Below are positions 46,422 through 56,508 of a DNA stretch of 64,000 bases, one piece after another; the first letter of the stretch is position 1, and each line of letters opens with the position of its first letter. The notes under the pieces were generated by a model that worked only from the letters and a program-made list of their open reading frames with translations, was not told where the DNA came from and searched no databases. The DNA comes from Gammaproteobacteria bacterium. Lineage in GTDB: Bacteria > Pseudomonadota > Gammaproteobacteria > Arenicellales > UBA868. The DNA lies in contig JAKUQR010000005.1 in assembly GCA_022450155.1 (NCBI GenBank), forward strand, positions 62,001-126,000. The letters run 5' to 3'. The position numbers and the translations under genes were made by a program.

Positions 46422-49331
46422 ATGCAAAAGCTGCGTAAAAGTCTTGACGATCTCGAGATTCCTCGAGATTTCATTCGTCGCCACATAGGTCCTAGTCAGT
46501 CGGATATTGACCAGATGCTGGCGGTTACGGGACATGAATCACTGGAACAACTGATCGACCTCGCAGTGCCTGCCTCTATCGTGAGTGAACGACCTTTGAA
46601 TCTGCCGCCCACTCGAAGCGAGCGTGCTACCAGCACCTACCTCCGACACATGCGACACAGGAACCGCGTATTCGTATCGATGATCGGGTGCGGCTACCAC
46701 GGCACGATTATGCCACCAGTCATCAAGCGCAATGTGCTTGAGAACCCAGACTGGTATACCGCCTATACCCCCTACCAAGCTGAAGTCAGTCAGGGCCGCT
46801 TGGAAGTGCTGCTAGGTTTTCAGCAGATGGTCATGGACCTGACGGGTATGGAGATCGCCAACGCTTCTTTACTGGATGAAGCTACTGCAGCTGCAGAGGC
46901 AATGACCATGGCGCGGAGGATCTCAAAGAGCCGCTCCAATGTCTTTTTCGTCGATACTGACTGTCATCCTCAGACCCTTGCTGTAATACGAACAAGAGCT
47001 CACTTTCTCGGTTACGAAGTCGTCGTCGGCAACCCATACACAGAGCTCGAGATCAGAGAATTTTTCGGCGTTCTCATTCAGTACCCGGCATCTACCGGGT
47101 GTCTGAACAACCCTACTGAAGCCATCTCCCAAGCCCACAAAAAAGGCGCATTGGCTGTTGTCGCAAGTGATCTGCTTGCGCTGACTCTAATTAAATCTCC
47201 AGGTGAAATGGGCGCAGACATTGTTGTCGGAAATTCACAACGGTTTGGCGTTCCCATGGGATACGGCGGCCCACATGCCGCGTTTTTTTCCACTCGTGAA
47301 GAATACAAACGATCCACACCGGGACGCATCATTGGGGTCTCAATTGATGCTCAAGGACATCCGGCGCTGCGTATGGCACTACAGACACGAGAACAACACA
47401 TCAGGCGTGAAAAAGCGACCAGTAATATCTGCACGGCTCAGGTGCTGCTTGCCAATATTGCCACCTTATATGCGATGTACCACGGCCCAGAAGGGCTCAA
47501 GGATATCGCTAGGAGGGTCCATCGTATGACGCGGATCCTAGCGGCCGGCTTGACCGAACTGGGTTACCCGCTTGTAGATGACGCGTACTTTGACACCGTC
47601 AAAGTACGCGTTCCAGGCCTTGCTGGCCGAATAGCTGCCAAGGCCCGCGAATCACAAATCAATCTGCGCTACATCGATGCAGATCATCTCGGCATCACAT
47701 TAGACGAAACAACCAAACGGAAAAATATTTTGAGCCTTTGGCGAGTATTCCATACTGGCGCTGACCGAATGTTGAGTATTGAACGCTTTGATGACGTGGT
47801 CACTGAGGCCGTACCCCAGGAGCTCTTGCGTAGAAGTAGTTTCATGGAGCATGAGATATTTCATCGTTATCACTCTGAAACCGAGATGATGCGCTATATG
47901 CGCCGAACTGCGAGCAAGGACATCAGTCTTGGTAGGTCTATGATTCCGTTGGGGTCATGCACCATGAAACTAAACGCCACATCCCAAATGCTGCCACTGT
48001 CCTATCGTGATTTTTCAAATCTGCATCCGTTTGCACCACTCGACCAAACTCAGGGCTATCAGCAGTTGTTTGAGGAACTCGAGGAGATGCTGTGCGAGAT
48101 CACCGGCTTCCACGCCATTTCTCTGCAACCCAACGCAGGGTCACAGGGCGAATACGCCGGGCTCCTTTGTATACGGGCCTACCTCCAGAGCCAAGGAGAG
48201 GGGCATCGAAATATATGCCTGATTCCCTCGTCTGCTCACGGAACCAATCCTGCCAGCGCAATCTTGGCTGGCATGAAGGTTGTTATCATACGTTGTGACA
48301 ATAATGGGAATGTAGATCTTAAAGACCTCTCCGATAAAACCGCTTTTCATAGAGATAGCCTGGCAGCCTTGATGATCACCTATCCGTCCACTCATGGCGT
48401 TTTTGAAGAATCAATCCAGGAGATCTGCCAGATTGTCCACCGCTCGGGTGGTCAGGTCTATATGGATGGTGCTAATTTGAATGCCCTAGTCGGTATCTGC
48501 AGACCCGGTGAGATTGGGGCAGATGTTGCGCACATAAACCTGCACAAGACTTTTGCTATACCGCATGGCGGTGGCGGACCGGGAATGGGTCCAATTGGCG
48601 TGCTCAGTCACCTGGCCCCATTTCTACCAGATCACCCCCTCGTTGAGGGAGTTAATCCTGCAGCAGGCGGCAAAACAACGATCGGTACGGTATCAGCGGC
48701 TCCCTGGGGGTCAGCTTCCATTCTCCCGATCTCCTGGGCATACATTGCTATGCTGGGTGCTTCGGGCGTCCGTAGATCCACCGAACTGGCTATATTGAAT
48801 GCCAACTACATAGCCAAGCGCTTGAACGAGCATTACCCCGTTGTGTACACAGGTCCCGGGGGATTAGTCGCTCATGAGTGCATCGTAGACTTGTCTGGAA
48901 TAAAGGCCCAATCTGGAATCACTGTTGAAGACGTGGCCAAGCGATTGGTTGACTATGGATTTCACGCGCCCACCATGTCCTGGCCGGTTGCGGACTCCTT
49001 TATGATTGAGCCCACCGAAAGCGAATCTTTGGCCGAACTCGATAGATTCTGTGAGGCTCTGATCTCGATTCGACAGGAGATATCAGACATCGAAGCCGGT
49101 AAAGCTGATCCCGAAAACAATCTTCTAAAAAACGCCCCGCATGCTCAGCATTTGTTGACAGAGGAAGATTGGAATCGACCCTATTCCTGGAAGCAAGCGT
49201 TCTTTCCATCACCGCATACCCGCCAGGATAAGTACTGGCCTCCTGTGGGCCGGGTGGATAATGTCTATGGTGACAAAAATCTTGTCTGTAGTTGCCCCCC
49301 AATCGAACACTACGACCAGGAAGCTGCATGA
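46422..49331 (+). CDS. gcvP: Glycine dehydrogenase (decarboxylating), P protein
   Basis: GcvP decarboxylates glycine with PLP and loads the aminomethyl group onto GcvH. It is the long single-chain form of 969 residues. Visible marks include RHIGPS near the N terminus, the glycine-loop [16 protein letters not shown] in the first half, and the PLP lysine K709 in [18 protein letters not shown] with [15 protein letters not shown] after it. The C terminus [17 protein letters not shown] is standard. A perfect 14 bp stem with a 3-base loop lies in its coding sequence. Its stop overlaps the lipA start. Confidence 0.98.
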   Translation: MQKLRKSLDDLEIPRDFIRRHIGPSQSDIDQMLAVTGHESLEQLIDLAVPASIVSERPLNLPPTRSERATSTYLRHMRHRNRVFVSMIGCGYHGTIMPPVIKRNVLENPDWYTAYTPYQAEVSQGRLEVLLGFQQMVMDLTGMEIANASLLDEATAAAEAMTMARRISKSRSNVFFVDTDCHPQTLAVIRTRAHFLGYEVVVGNPYTELEIREFFGVLIQYPASTGCLNNPTEAISQAHKKGALAVVASDLLALTLIKSPGEMGADIVVGNSQRFGVPMGYGGPHAAFFSTREEYKRSTPGRIIGVSIDAQGHPALRMALQTREQHIRREKATSNICTAQVLLANIATLYAMYHGPEGLKDIARRVHRMTRILAAGLTELGYPLVDDAYFDTVKVRVPGLAGRIAAKARESQINLRYIDADHLGITLDETTKRKNILSLWRVFHTGADRMLSIERFDDVVTEAVPQELLRRSSFMEHEIFHRYHSETEMMRYMRRTASKDISLGRSMIPLGSCTMKLNATSQMLPLSYRDFSNLHPFAPLDQTQGYQQLFEELEEMLCEITGFHAISLQPNAGSQGEYAGLLCIRAYLQSQGEGHRNICLIPSSAHGTNPASAILAGMKVVIIRCDNNGNVDLKDLSDKTAFHRDSLAALMITYPSTHGVFEESIQEICQIVHRSGGQVYMDGANLNALVGICRPGEIGADVAHINLHKTFAIPHGGGGPGMGPIGVLSHLAPFLPDHPLVEGVNPAAGGKTTIGTVSAAPWGSASILPISWAYIAMLGASGVRRSTELAILNANYIAKRLNEHYPVVYTGPGGLVAHECIVDLSGIKAQSGITVEDVAKRLVDYGFHAPTMSWPVADSFMIEPTESESLAELDRFCEALISIRQEISDIEAGKADPENNLLKNAPHAQHLLTEEDWNRPYSWKQAFFPSPHTRQDKYWPPVGRVDNVYGDKNLVCSCPPIEHYDQEAA
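47581..47611. repeat. Perfect 14 bp hairpin (3-base loop) inside gcvP
   Basis: ACGCGTACTTTGAC and GTCAAAGTACGCGT are exact reverse complements separated only by ACC. The sequence codes for [10 protein letters not shown] in gcvP around residues 387-397. A 28-base perfect pairing in coding sequence is unlikely by chance in a window of this size. Confidence 0.9.
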
Positions 49332-50335
49332 ACATAAGCCAAGGCCGAAAACAACTCGGCGCGGAAAAGATGTCTCGATTACGTGTAAAATTTGCAGCCA
49401 GCAAACGAGCCGAACTGCTGCCTAAACCGCCGTGGATCAGAGCGCAGTTCCCCGGCACTCCTGAAGTTGTACGCCTTAAAACAATACTGCGAGAAAACAA
49501 CCTCTACACAGTCTGCGAAGAAGCCAGCTGTCCGAATCTTGGGGAATGTTTTAGCAACGGCACTGCCACGTTTATGATCATGGGGGACATCTGCACCCGG
49601 CGTTGCCCTTTTTGTGATGTCGCTCATGGGCGGCCCGGTTCTCTTGACGCAGATGAACCTTCCAACCTTGCACGAACTGTTAAGACGATGGGACTTGACC
49701 ATGTGGTCATCACATCGGTTGATCGGGATGACCTGCGCGATGGCGGTGCCAGCCATTTCAGAAAATGCATCGACGCTATTCGGACGGTGAGTCCCGAAAC
49801 AACAGTCGAAATACTGACACCAGATTTCCGGGGTCGCGCAATTAAAGCCATCGAGCAGCTTGCTGCTTCACCGCCCGACATTTTTAATCACAACCTGGAA
49901 ACGGTACCCCGACTGTACAAACGGGTAAGACCCGGTGCCGACTATGACCACTCATTGGGACTATTGAAAGATTTTGGGAAATGCTGCCCTGATTTACCGA
50001 CCAAGTCGGGACTTATGCTCGGTGTTGGAGAGTCGATGCCTGAGGTAGAGGCTGTGATGCAAGATATGAGAGATCACGGTGTGCAACTACTGACACTAGG
50101 TCAGTATCTACAGCCCAGCCTTGATCATCTACCGGTAGAACGTTATGTCACTCCGGAAGAGTTTCTAGATTTGGCCGCACTTGGAAGCCGGATGGGCTTT
50201 GGTCACGTTGCCTCGGGACCGATGGTACGCTCTTCCTACCATGCTGACCGACAAGCACGACGGTTTATCAGCCCGGAGTCGACAAACACCCAATTTGTCG
50301 ATTCAACCCAGAATCTGAGCGAGGTCGTCACATAA
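49328..50335 (+). CDS. lipA: Lipoyl synthase
   Basis: LipA is a radical-SAM enzyme that inserts two sulfur atoms into octanoyl-lysine on lipoyl domains such as GcvH. From the ATG overlapping the gcvP stop it has 335 residues. The auxiliary cluster cysteines are C63, C68 and C74 ([12 protein letters not shown]); the radical-SAM cysteines are C89, C93 and C96 ([10 protein letters not shown]). AGGAAG precedes the start. Location at the end of the gcv operon is unusual, since lipA is normally beside lipB, which is not in this window. Its last 33 bases overlap the end of the convergent PLP gene. Confidence 0.96.
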   Translation: MNISQGRKQLGAEKMSRLRVKFAASKRAELLPKPPWIRAQFPGTPEVVRLKTILRENNLYTVCEEASCPNLGECFSNGTATFMIMGDICTRRCPFCDVAHGRPGSLDADEPSNLARTVKTMGLDHVVITSVDRDDLRDGGASHFRKCIDAIRTVSPETTVEILTPDFRGRAIKAIEQLAASPPDIFNHNLETVPRLYKRVRPGADYDHSLGLLKDFGKCCPDLPTKSGLMLGVGESMPEVEAVMQDMRDHGVQLLTLGQYLQPSLDHLPVERYVTPEEFLDLAALGSRMGFGHVASGPMVRSSYHADRQARRFISPESTNTQFVDSTQNLSEVVT

Positions 50336-51514
50336 ATCTTCAGGATCTTCCAGCCCCACGGAAATTCTGAATACACCGTCACCGGCAAACGCCCGGTAAG
50401 CGTCCAGTGCTCTTCCTTCAAGCGCATAACTTGATTGCATCAGATCGTCGGTGCCTAGCCAGTAGATCAGACTGCGATGATGGCCTAATGACACTGCATA
50501 GTGAAATATCTTCAGGTCAGACATCATGCGCTCTGCCAGGCCAGGACCGTCATCAATCTGTACTGACACCATTCCAGAGTAATTATCCATCTGGCGAACG
50601 GCCAGATCGAATTGAGGGTGACTGGAAAGTCCGGGATACAACACCTTTTTAACCTTTGGATGCCCTTCCAGAAATTTCGCCACATGGGTGGCGTTTGTCT
50701 GATGCGCTTGCATTCTCATAGGCAGAGTCGCCAGCCCTCTGTTGATCAGCCAAGCATTAAATGGACTGATTACGCCGCCCATATAGATCTGACCATCCGT
50801 TTCGACACTCTTTAACGCATCTCGTCGACCAAGGACCGCACCGCCCATGGCATCACCATGTCCGCAACAATATTTCGTCAGCGAATGAACAACGTAGTCT
50901 GCACCCAACTTCAGCGGACGAGTCGCGACTGGTGAAGCAAAAGTCGAGTCAACCGCGAACTCTGCGCCAACTGAATGGGCGAGTTCTGCAACTGCTCGAA
51001 TATCGGTTAGACGCAGTGTCGGATTCGCGGGTGTTTCTGCCCAGACCAGCTTGACACCTGGCGTAATTGACCGAGCCGCTACTTCTTGATCAGAAAGATC
51101 GGCCAAAACGACTTCCACGCCCAGTCGGGTCAACATCTTTCTGGCTAACTCTGCCGTTCCCGGATAGTTGCTGTCACTCATCACCAGTCGGTCGCCCTGG
51201 CTGAGCGTACTCAACAGTAACGCCGAAGTCGCTGCCATACCCGACGCAAAACATCGGCAGGCCTCGGCCTCTTCCAGCGCCGCCAGTTTGTCCTGAAGGA
51301 CCGTGACCGTAGGGTTGTCCCAGCGACTATAGACATAAGGCGCGTCTTCAGGCTTGTCCTGAGCCGAGAAACTGACGGGTTCATCAATAACAAACGTGCT
51401 TGACATCACGATATTCGGCGCAGACGCACCGGTCGTTGGATCTGGTGATTCACCAGAGTGCACGGCGCGCGTCATGAAGCCCCTGGTCAGGCTGTTATCT
51501 TTACCCATGGCCAT
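50303..51514 (-). CDS. Cys/Met metabolism PLP-dependent enzyme (cystathionine gamma-synthase/lyase family)
   Basis: This is a fold-type I PLP enzyme of 403 residues. The family signatures are [20 protein letters not shown], the MAATSALLL block and the PLP lysine K214 in [17 protein letters not shown]. The active site lysine context and NPT(L) segment fit gamma-lyases, gamma-synthases and methionine gamma-lyases alike; which one cannot be told by eye. Its 3' end overlaps lipA on the opposite strand by 33 bases. The HNH gene lies upstream in the same direction, 18 bp away. Confidence 0.9.
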   Translation of the reverse strand: MAMGKDNSLTRGFMTRAVHSGESPDPTTGASAPNIVMSSTFVIDEPVSFSAQDKPEDAPYVYSRWDNPTVTVLQDKLAALEEAEACRCFASGMAATSALLLSTLSQGDRLVMSDSNYPGTAELARKMLTRLGVEVVLADLSDQEVAARSITPGVKLVWAETPANPTLRLTDIRAVAELAHSVGAEFAVDSTFASPVATRPLKLGADYVVHSLTKYCCGHGDAMGGAVLGRRDALKSVETDGQIYMGGVISPFNAWLINRGLATLPMRMQAHQTNATHVAKFLEGHPKVKKVLYPGLSSHPQFDLAVRQMDNYSGMVSVQIDDGPGLAERMMSDLKIFHYAVSLGHHRSLIYWLGTDDLMQSSYALEGRALDAYRAFAGDGVFRISVGLEDPEDLCDDLAQILG

Positions 51515-51532
51515 GCACGTTCAAGGCAATAC

Positions 51533-52132
51533 TCAACTGATCTCTCCAATACGTTCGTGAAGGGGGCTGTTTCGGGGGAAATGGGACAAAAGAAATTCCA
51601 TCTGGTCCGCCAGGATCTGCCTACCGGAAAGATAGACGTATTCGGCGTGGGTTGGGATAAATGGCACTGCCAGTAGCTCGTGTCCGAATTCTTCAGGCGT
51701 CTGATCGCCTTTTCTATGATTGCAACGTCTGCAGGCCGTCACTACATTCTGCCAGACGTCCGCACCGCCCCGGCTGAGTGGCCGTACGTGATCTCTTGAT
51801 AACTCAGTAGGGGAAAACTGCACCCCGCAATAAAGACATAGATGAGCATCGCGCCTGAACAATGCCTTGTTGACTAACGGCGGTGCGTACAAAGGATGAC
51901 GCCGTAGATGGGCTCTCGATTGCCCCAGCGTACAGATGATTGAGTGAACTTCGAGCGTACTCCGGCGCCCGGTTTTCGCATTTATCCCGCCGCGTACAAC
52001 GTACAAAGAAGAACCCATCGGGTAAAGTATCTGTTCTAGGCAATGGAGCTTCACCGTCTCTTCAAATCCAATCCATTCGATCGGCATTCCTGAAACATCT
52101 GTGCGCAGTATCCGCAGACTCGTTTCAATCAT
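51533..52132 (-). CDS. HNH endonuclease family protein
   Basis: The 199 residues carry an HNH/McrA-type domain in the middle: zinc cysteines C99-x2-C102 (CLYCGVQF), the catalytic D114-H115 in LSRDHVRPLSRGG, the asparagine in WQNVVTACRRCNHRK with C134 and C137. The N-terminal 80 residues are a separate region without a recognised family. Such single-domain proteins are common in gammaproteobacteria outside any mobile element and their substrate is unknown. It lies next to the transsulfuration-type enzyme gene, with no restriction or phage genes around, so a role in defence cannot be claimed. Confidence 0.88.
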   Translation of the reverse strand: MIETSLRILRTDVSGMPIEWIGFEETVKLHCLEQILYPMGSSLYVVRGGINAKTGRRSTLEVHSIICTLGQSRAHLRRHPLYAPPLVNKALFRRDAHLCLYCGVQFSPTELSRDHVRPLSRGGADVWQNVVTACRRCNHRKGDQTPEEFGHELLAVPFIPTHAEYVYLSGRQILADQMEFLLSHFPRNSPLHERIGEIS

Positions 52133-52336
52133 CCCTTAACTCCCCAGGTTACGCGTATTACTGTGCGTTAAGTAACCCCCAGAATCAACTACCCAGATTT
52201 CGGTATTTGGCTAACCAGATACTTCAACTAAAAGACGGTTCCGACATACTGTTTTAGACTTTGAATCCTACCAATACCTGGTTTACAGCCGGCACAGAGA
52301 TCGATATGTCTGGTATTGTGCAGCGCATTTCGCTAA
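52133..52336. other. Intergenic region between HNH and MFS genes
   Basis: This 204 bp gap holds no recognisable gene. It contains loose inverted repeats: GGTTAC/GTAACC near the HNH start and CAATACC/GGTATTG (about 35 bases apart) near the MFS end. Promoters for the HNH gene would be here. Nothing is certain. Confidence 0.35.
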
Positions 52337-53596
52337 TCATCCAACCGTCCTGACCGCGCGCCGGAGAGGTTTTTCATTGATCGGTGCATGAAGAACCGCA
52401 GCAACGATTGCCAGGATGATAGCAGCCCGCCATACCGTATCATAAGTACCCGTCAGATCATGAAGATAGCCCCCGAGCCACACCCCAATGAACCCCCCCA
52501 ATTGATGACTCAGAAATACAACCGAAAACAGCGTCGCCATATACCGTACTCCAAATATTCGGGTAACGACACCAGTGGTCAGCGGCACTGTGGACAGCCA
52601 AAGCAAGCCCATCGCACAGGCAAATAAATAAAGCGTAAATTCTGTTTTAGGCAATAACAGCAAGGCCGTTATAACCAATGCTCGTGCGGCATAAATGAAA
52701 CTCAATCCATTTGAATTACTGTGCCGTTGACCATACAGACCTACAGCAATCGAACCTATAATATTGAACACACCGATCAGCGCCAGACACCAGGCTGCAA
52801 CATTGCCTGACAAACCCAGATCGGCAACATACGCCGGTAAGTGAATCATGATAAACGACACGTGAAATCCGCAGACAAAGAAGCCGACGGTCAATAGTAC
52901 ATAGCCGCGGTGGCGAAAAGCTTCCCCCAGCGCCGCTTTAAGCGTCAGATCAATCGTGTCGGGCTCATCGAGTGTTGGGCGATTGGGCAACAACAGGGCC
53001 AGCGGAATAATACACAGGGTACACGCGCCCATAATCAACAACCCATTGCTCCAGCCGAACTGACCAATCATGCCCTGGGCAAACGGTGAAAACACTATCT
53101 GCCCCACTGAACCTGCCGCAGTGCCCAAACCCATCACCAGAGACCGTCTTTCCGGACCCACTGCCCGGACCATTGCCGCAATCGCTAGAGTAAAAGACGT
53201 GCATGCGATTCCAGCACCTGATAGAACGCCACCGGTCAGATACAGCATGCCGCCGGTATCTGATATGGCCATTCCCCAGAACCCAAGTGCATAAATTACA
53301 GCCCCGCCTGCTATCACCCACACGGAGCCATAACGATCGACAGCAGCGCCGGCAATGGGCAGGCAGATTCCCCATGCGATGTTCTGCAGAGCCATCGCCA
53401 ACGCATAGGTCTCGCGATTCCAGCCCAGCTCAACCGTCATTGGATCAAGGAACAGACCCATCCCGGAACGGGCACCAAAGCCAACTGCCGATATCAAACA
53501 CCCGGCAACCAGTACGATCGCTGGTGTTTTCCAGGTCTGACGATTTTCGGTCGCTATCACGAATCCATAAACCCTGTCAGGTTGGACAGGCCGCAT
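52337..53596 (-). CDS. Major facilitator superfamily transporter
   Basis: This is a 12-helix inner-membrane transporter of 419 residues. After an N-terminal hydrophilic 20 residues, helix 1 reads TPAIVLVAGCLISAVGFGAR. The loop between helices 2 and 3 has the MFS motif-like AGAAVDRYGSVWVIAGG. Related carriers in the oxalate/formate-antiporter-like part of the superfamily move small organic acids; the substrate here is unknown. It lies downstream of the double-ATPase ABC gene on the same strand and near the tryptophan degradation genes, so aromatic amino acids or their products are a possibility only by neighbourhood. Confidence 0.9.
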   Translation of the reverse strand: MRPVQPDRVYGFVIATENRQTWKTPAIVLVAGCLISAVGFGARSGMGLFLDPMTVELGWNRETYALAMALQNIAWGICLPIAGAAVDRYGSVWVIAGGAVIYALGFWGMAISDTGGMLYLTGGVLSGAGIACTSFTLAIAAMVRAVGPERRSLVMGLGTAAGSVGQIVFSPFAQGMIGQFGWSNGLLIMGACTLCIIPLALLLPNRPTLDEPDTIDLTLKAALGEAFRHRGYVLLTVGFFVCGFHVSFIMIHLPAYVADLGLSGNVAAWCLALIGVFNIIGSIAVGLYGQRHSNSNGLSFIYAARALVITALLLLPKTEFTLYLFACAMGLLWLSTVPLTTGVVTRIFGVRYMATLFSVVFLSHQLGGFIGVWLGGYLHDLTGTYDTVWRAAIILAIVAAVLHAPINEKPLRRAVRTVG

Positions 53597-53677
53597 AGTA
53601 CACCGTCAAATACCACCAGAATGAAAAGGCCGGTAATTGGCTTGACCACAGTAGACAAAGAACGCTTGAGAGCCGTC

Positions 53678-53698
53678 CAAATAGATGTAGGCTATTTG
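53678..53698. repeat. Inverted repeat in the ABC-MFS gap
   Basis: CAAATAG and CTATTTG are exact inverted 7-mers with a 7-base loop, followed on the plus strand by ATTTTT. It lies about 80 bases upstream of the MFS start, in a 194 bp gap after the ABC gene. On the plus strand it looks like a weak terminator, but no gene there would use it; an operator for the MFS gene is more likely. Confidence 0.5.
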
Positions 53699-53790
53699 AT
53701 TTTTAGCTTGGTGAAGCTCGGTAGCCGAATCCGCTTAAACGTCACCACTATAAGATAACCTATCAACAATGCATTGAACGATTCTAATCG

Positions 53791-55431
53791 TCAGTTCACC
53801 TTATCAGGTGTCGGCGCTAGACCCTGCGCTCGACGGTCCATCAACTGATCCAGCCAGTCTGGATCCATTTCAGGCACCGAAGAGAGCAGCAGTTCCGTAT
53901 AGGGCTCGTGCGGCGGCGCCAGAATCTGGTCTTTGCCACCTTGCTCGACTATACGCCCCTTATACATAACCACGATATCATCAGCGATGGCCTTCACCGT
54001 TGCCAGGTCATGAGTGATAAACAGATAAGACAACTGAAGACGATTCTGCAGGCTCTGCAGAAGCTCCAGTATTCCCTCAGCAACAAGCTGATCGAGCGCA
54101 GAGGTAACCTCATCACAGATGATGAGGTCTGGTTCAGCGGCCAGGGCGCGAGCAATGCAGATCCTTTGTTTTTCTCCGCCTGACAACTGGTTTGGGAACC
54201 GGTCTACAAAACTTTCCGGCAGTTCAATCTGCTCCAGCAGCTCAACGGTGCGATCCATTTTCTTTTGACCGGTCATTGCAAGATAAAACTCCAACGGCCG
54301 GCCAATTATTTCCCTGACCCGCTGACGCGGATTGAGTGCGATATCGGGCATCTGGTAGATCATCTGGATCGAACGCAGTGCATCTTTACTTCGGTCGCCA
54401 AGAGCAGCCGATAGTGATTCACCCTTAAAAGTGACTGAACCAGACTGTGGCGGAAGCAGTCCTGTAATGACACGCGCGAGTGTACTTTTGCCACTTCCCG
54501 ATTCGCCAACCACAGCGACAGTCTTGCCCTGCTCGACCCCGATACTGATATCTTCAAGTACATACTCGGTCGCACTGGGATAGCGCGCAACAACGTTGTC
54601 TACTGCAAGTATTTGGCTTTCAACCTGTTGTAGCGTTTTATCCTCCCTTAGGCTGCGGACAGACAACAGGCGTTTTGTATAGTCCTCTGTGGGGTGGGCC
54701 AGGAGGCGCCGTGCGTCACCCTCTTCTACCAAATTACCATAACGAAGCACCATTATTCTGTCCGCCAGTTGTGCCACCACGGCCAGGTCGTGCGTAATGT
54801 AAATTGCAGAAACCCCCCTTGCACGAACTGCTTCCTTGATGGCGGCCAGTACCTCGATCTGGGTCGTCACATCCAACGCTGTCGTTGGTTCATCAAACAC
54901 AACAATCTCGGGTTCACAACCCATTGCCATGGCTGTCATCGCACGCTGCAGTTGGCCACCTGACACCTGATGAGGGAATCGTTCTCCGATCGAATCAGGG
55001 TCTGGAAGATCCAGCTGGCGATAAAGGCTGCGCCCCTTCGCTTTGGCCTCCGTTCGATTCATCTTGCCGTGCTGCACTGGAGACTCGAGGAACTGCTCTA
55101 GCAGGCGATGTGCTGGGTTAAAAGCAGCCGCTGCGCTTTGCGCAACATAGCTGACACGATTGCCACGCAAATTTCGCAGTTGCTTTTCGGGCAGTGTTGT
55201 CAGTTCAAGTCCATCGAATTTGATCGACCCGGATACGATCCGGCACCCAGGTTTTGTATATCCGAGTGCTGCCAGACCCAAGGTTGATTTACCGGCACCG
55301 GATTCACCAATTAACCCAACAATTTCACCCTTTTCCAAGGCAAGGCTCAGCCCATTGACGATAGGCCTCCATTCGCCATCGATCTCAGCTTCGATAACAA
55401 CGTTTTTCATTTCCAGCAAATTGATCGACAT
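53791..55431 (-). CDS. ABC transporter with two fused ATPase domains (DppD-DppF type)
   Basis: This cytoplasmic protein of 546 residues holds two oligopeptide/nickel-type ATPase domains in one chain. Domain 1 has Walker A GESGAGKST, signature VSGGQLQRAM and Walker B IVVFDEPTTALD. Domain 2 has GESGSGKST, LSGGEKQRICIARAL and LIICDEVTSALD. Such fused proteins energise peptide or opine importers of the Dpp/Opp class. No permease or substrate-binding protein gene is in the window, so its membrane partners are elsewhere or lost. It is divergent from the tryptophan degradation genes. Confidence 0.93.
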   Translation of the reverse strand: MSINLLEMKNVVIEAEIDGEWRPIVNGLSLALEKGEIVGLIGESGAGKSTLGLAALGYTKPGCRIVSGSIKFDGLELTTLPEKQLRNLRGNRVSYVAQSAAAAFNPAHRLLEQFLESPVQHGKMNRTEAKAKGRSLYRQLDLPDPDSIGERFPHQVSGGQLQRAMTAMAMGCEPEIVVFDEPTTALDVTTQIEVLAAIKEAVRARGVSAIYITHDLAVVAQLADRIMVLRYGNLVEEGDARRLLAHPTEDYTKRLLSVRSLREDKTLQQVESQILAVDNVVARYPSATEYVLEDISIGVEQGKTVAVVGESGSGKSTLARVITGLLPPQSGSVTFKGESLSAALGDRSKDALRSIQMIYQMPDIALNPRQRVREIIGRPLEFYLAMTGQKKMDRTVELLEQIELPESFVDRFPNQLSGGEKQRICIARALAAEPDLIICDEVTSALDQLVAEGILELLQSLQNRLQLSYLFITHDLATVKAIADDIVVMYKGRIVEQGGKDQILAPPHEPYTELLLSSVPEMDPDWLDQLMDRRAQGLAPTPDKVN

Positions 55432-55622
55432 TCACCACTCCATCGTCACCTGCGACCGGGCAGCCCAGCATCGTTTTATAAGCGCTGGCTGAACACCTTA
55501 CCCGGCCGATGGGAAAAAGCAACCCCGCGCCGACCCCGGCTTCAGGATACTTTCTATACAATTGGTCCTTTGTACAACCCTCGGTAGCCTAGAATGCGGG
55601 TCCCTCGAGCTGGCATTGAATT
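55432..55622. promoter_or_regulatory. Divergent promoter region, ABC gene / tryptophan degradation genes
   Basis: This 191 bp region holds the start sides of both transcription units. A candidate plus-strand promoter is TTTGTA with TAGAAT after 15 bases, about 30 bases before the formamidase start. A small palindrome TTGTACAA overlaps its -35 area and could be an operator. No regulator gene is encoded next to it. Confidence 0.4.
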
Positions 55623-56498
55623 TTGAATTGGAAGAGCCTGTCTCCTGAGGAACTAGAGCGGGAATACTCACCGAGCAGTATGGTGGGCGACATTGAGCCA
55701 TTCATATCGTGGTACACCACCGAGTCCCAACGGGTACGAGATAACTACGAGGAACGCCTGATTACAAACCTGGCCTATGGTGCTAATCCGGAAGAACAAC
55801 TGGATCTTTTCCTACCAGCCACGCCAGCCAACTCCGGAAATCTACCTCTGCTGGTTTTTGTTCATGGGGGTTACTGGAAAACACTCTCCAAAGATGACCA
55901 CAGTTTTCTTGCCAGCGCCTGGACAGCAGCCGGCTACGCTTTTGCGAGCATCAACTATGGACTTGCGCCAGATTCAAGTCTTTCTCAGATGATTTCACGT
56001 TGCAGACGTGCACTGAACTGGCTCGGTGAAAACAGCCGAAACTACGGCTTTAAAAAAAGAAGGATTCATGTCATGGGACATTCGGCAGGTGCCCATCTTC
56101 TGGCCTGCGCAATCAGTCCGCGTATCCAGGATCACGACCACTCAGCGCTTCTCGCTCGACCTCAACGCGCAATCCTTATCGGTGGTATCTATGACCTCGA
56201 GCCGATTTCTCAAACCTACGTCAACGAACCACTGGGATTATCGATTGAAAGCGCTAGAGCACTCAGTCCACAGTTTTATGATACCGATCCGCTTGTCTCT
56301 CTGGACATCGTCTATGCAGAACATGAGACTAAAGAGTTTATAAGACAATCCAAAGATTATGCTGACAAATGCTCAAGAATTACCGCCGATACAAAACTCA
56401 GAGAAGTCCAGGGTCGACATCATTTTGACATTATGTGCGACATTGCTCGTACCGACACTGTGATCTTTCAGCAGTTGTCAGCATATCCGGAAAAGTGA
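55623..56498 (+). CDS. Alpha/beta hydrolase, AFMID-like arylformamidase
   Basis: This enzyme of 291 residues probably hydrolyses N-formylkynurenine to kynurenine. The oxyanion-hole motif is HGGYW at 81-85, and the nucleophile elbow is GHSAG with S154; the histidine of the triad is likely in GRHHFDIM near the end. HGGxW is the hallmark of the animal/fungal type of kynurenine formamidase (AFMID), which differs from the metal-dependent bacterial KynB. The start is taken as TTG, since MNWKSLSPEELEREYSPS is the typical N terminus; the ATG 19 codons later would remove it. kynU follows after ten bases. Confidence 0.88.
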   Translation: MNWKSLSPEELEREYSPSSMVGDIEPFISWYTTESQRVRDNYEERLITNLAYGANPEEQLDLFLPATPANSGNLPLLVFVHGGYWKTLSKDDHSFLASAWTAAGYAFASINYGLAPDSSLSQMISRCRRALNWLGENSRNYGFKKRRIHVMGHSAGAHLLACAISPRIQDHDHSALLARPQRAILIGGIYDLEPISQTYVNEPLGLSIESARALSPQFYDTDPLVSLDIVYAEHETKEFIRQSKDYADKCSRITADTKLREVQGRHHFDIMCDIARTDTVIFQQLSAYPEK

Positions 56499-56508
56499 GG
56501 TCGACCAG

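Noticed and set aside
51533-52132. HNH gene as part of a restriction or defence system
   Set aside because: No methylase, helicase or phage genes are adjacent; the protein is a common stand-alone type.
53203-53598. Plus-strand frame of 131 codons across the MFS gene
   Set aside because: It is antisense to a convincing 12-helix transporter and has a composition typical of shadow frames.
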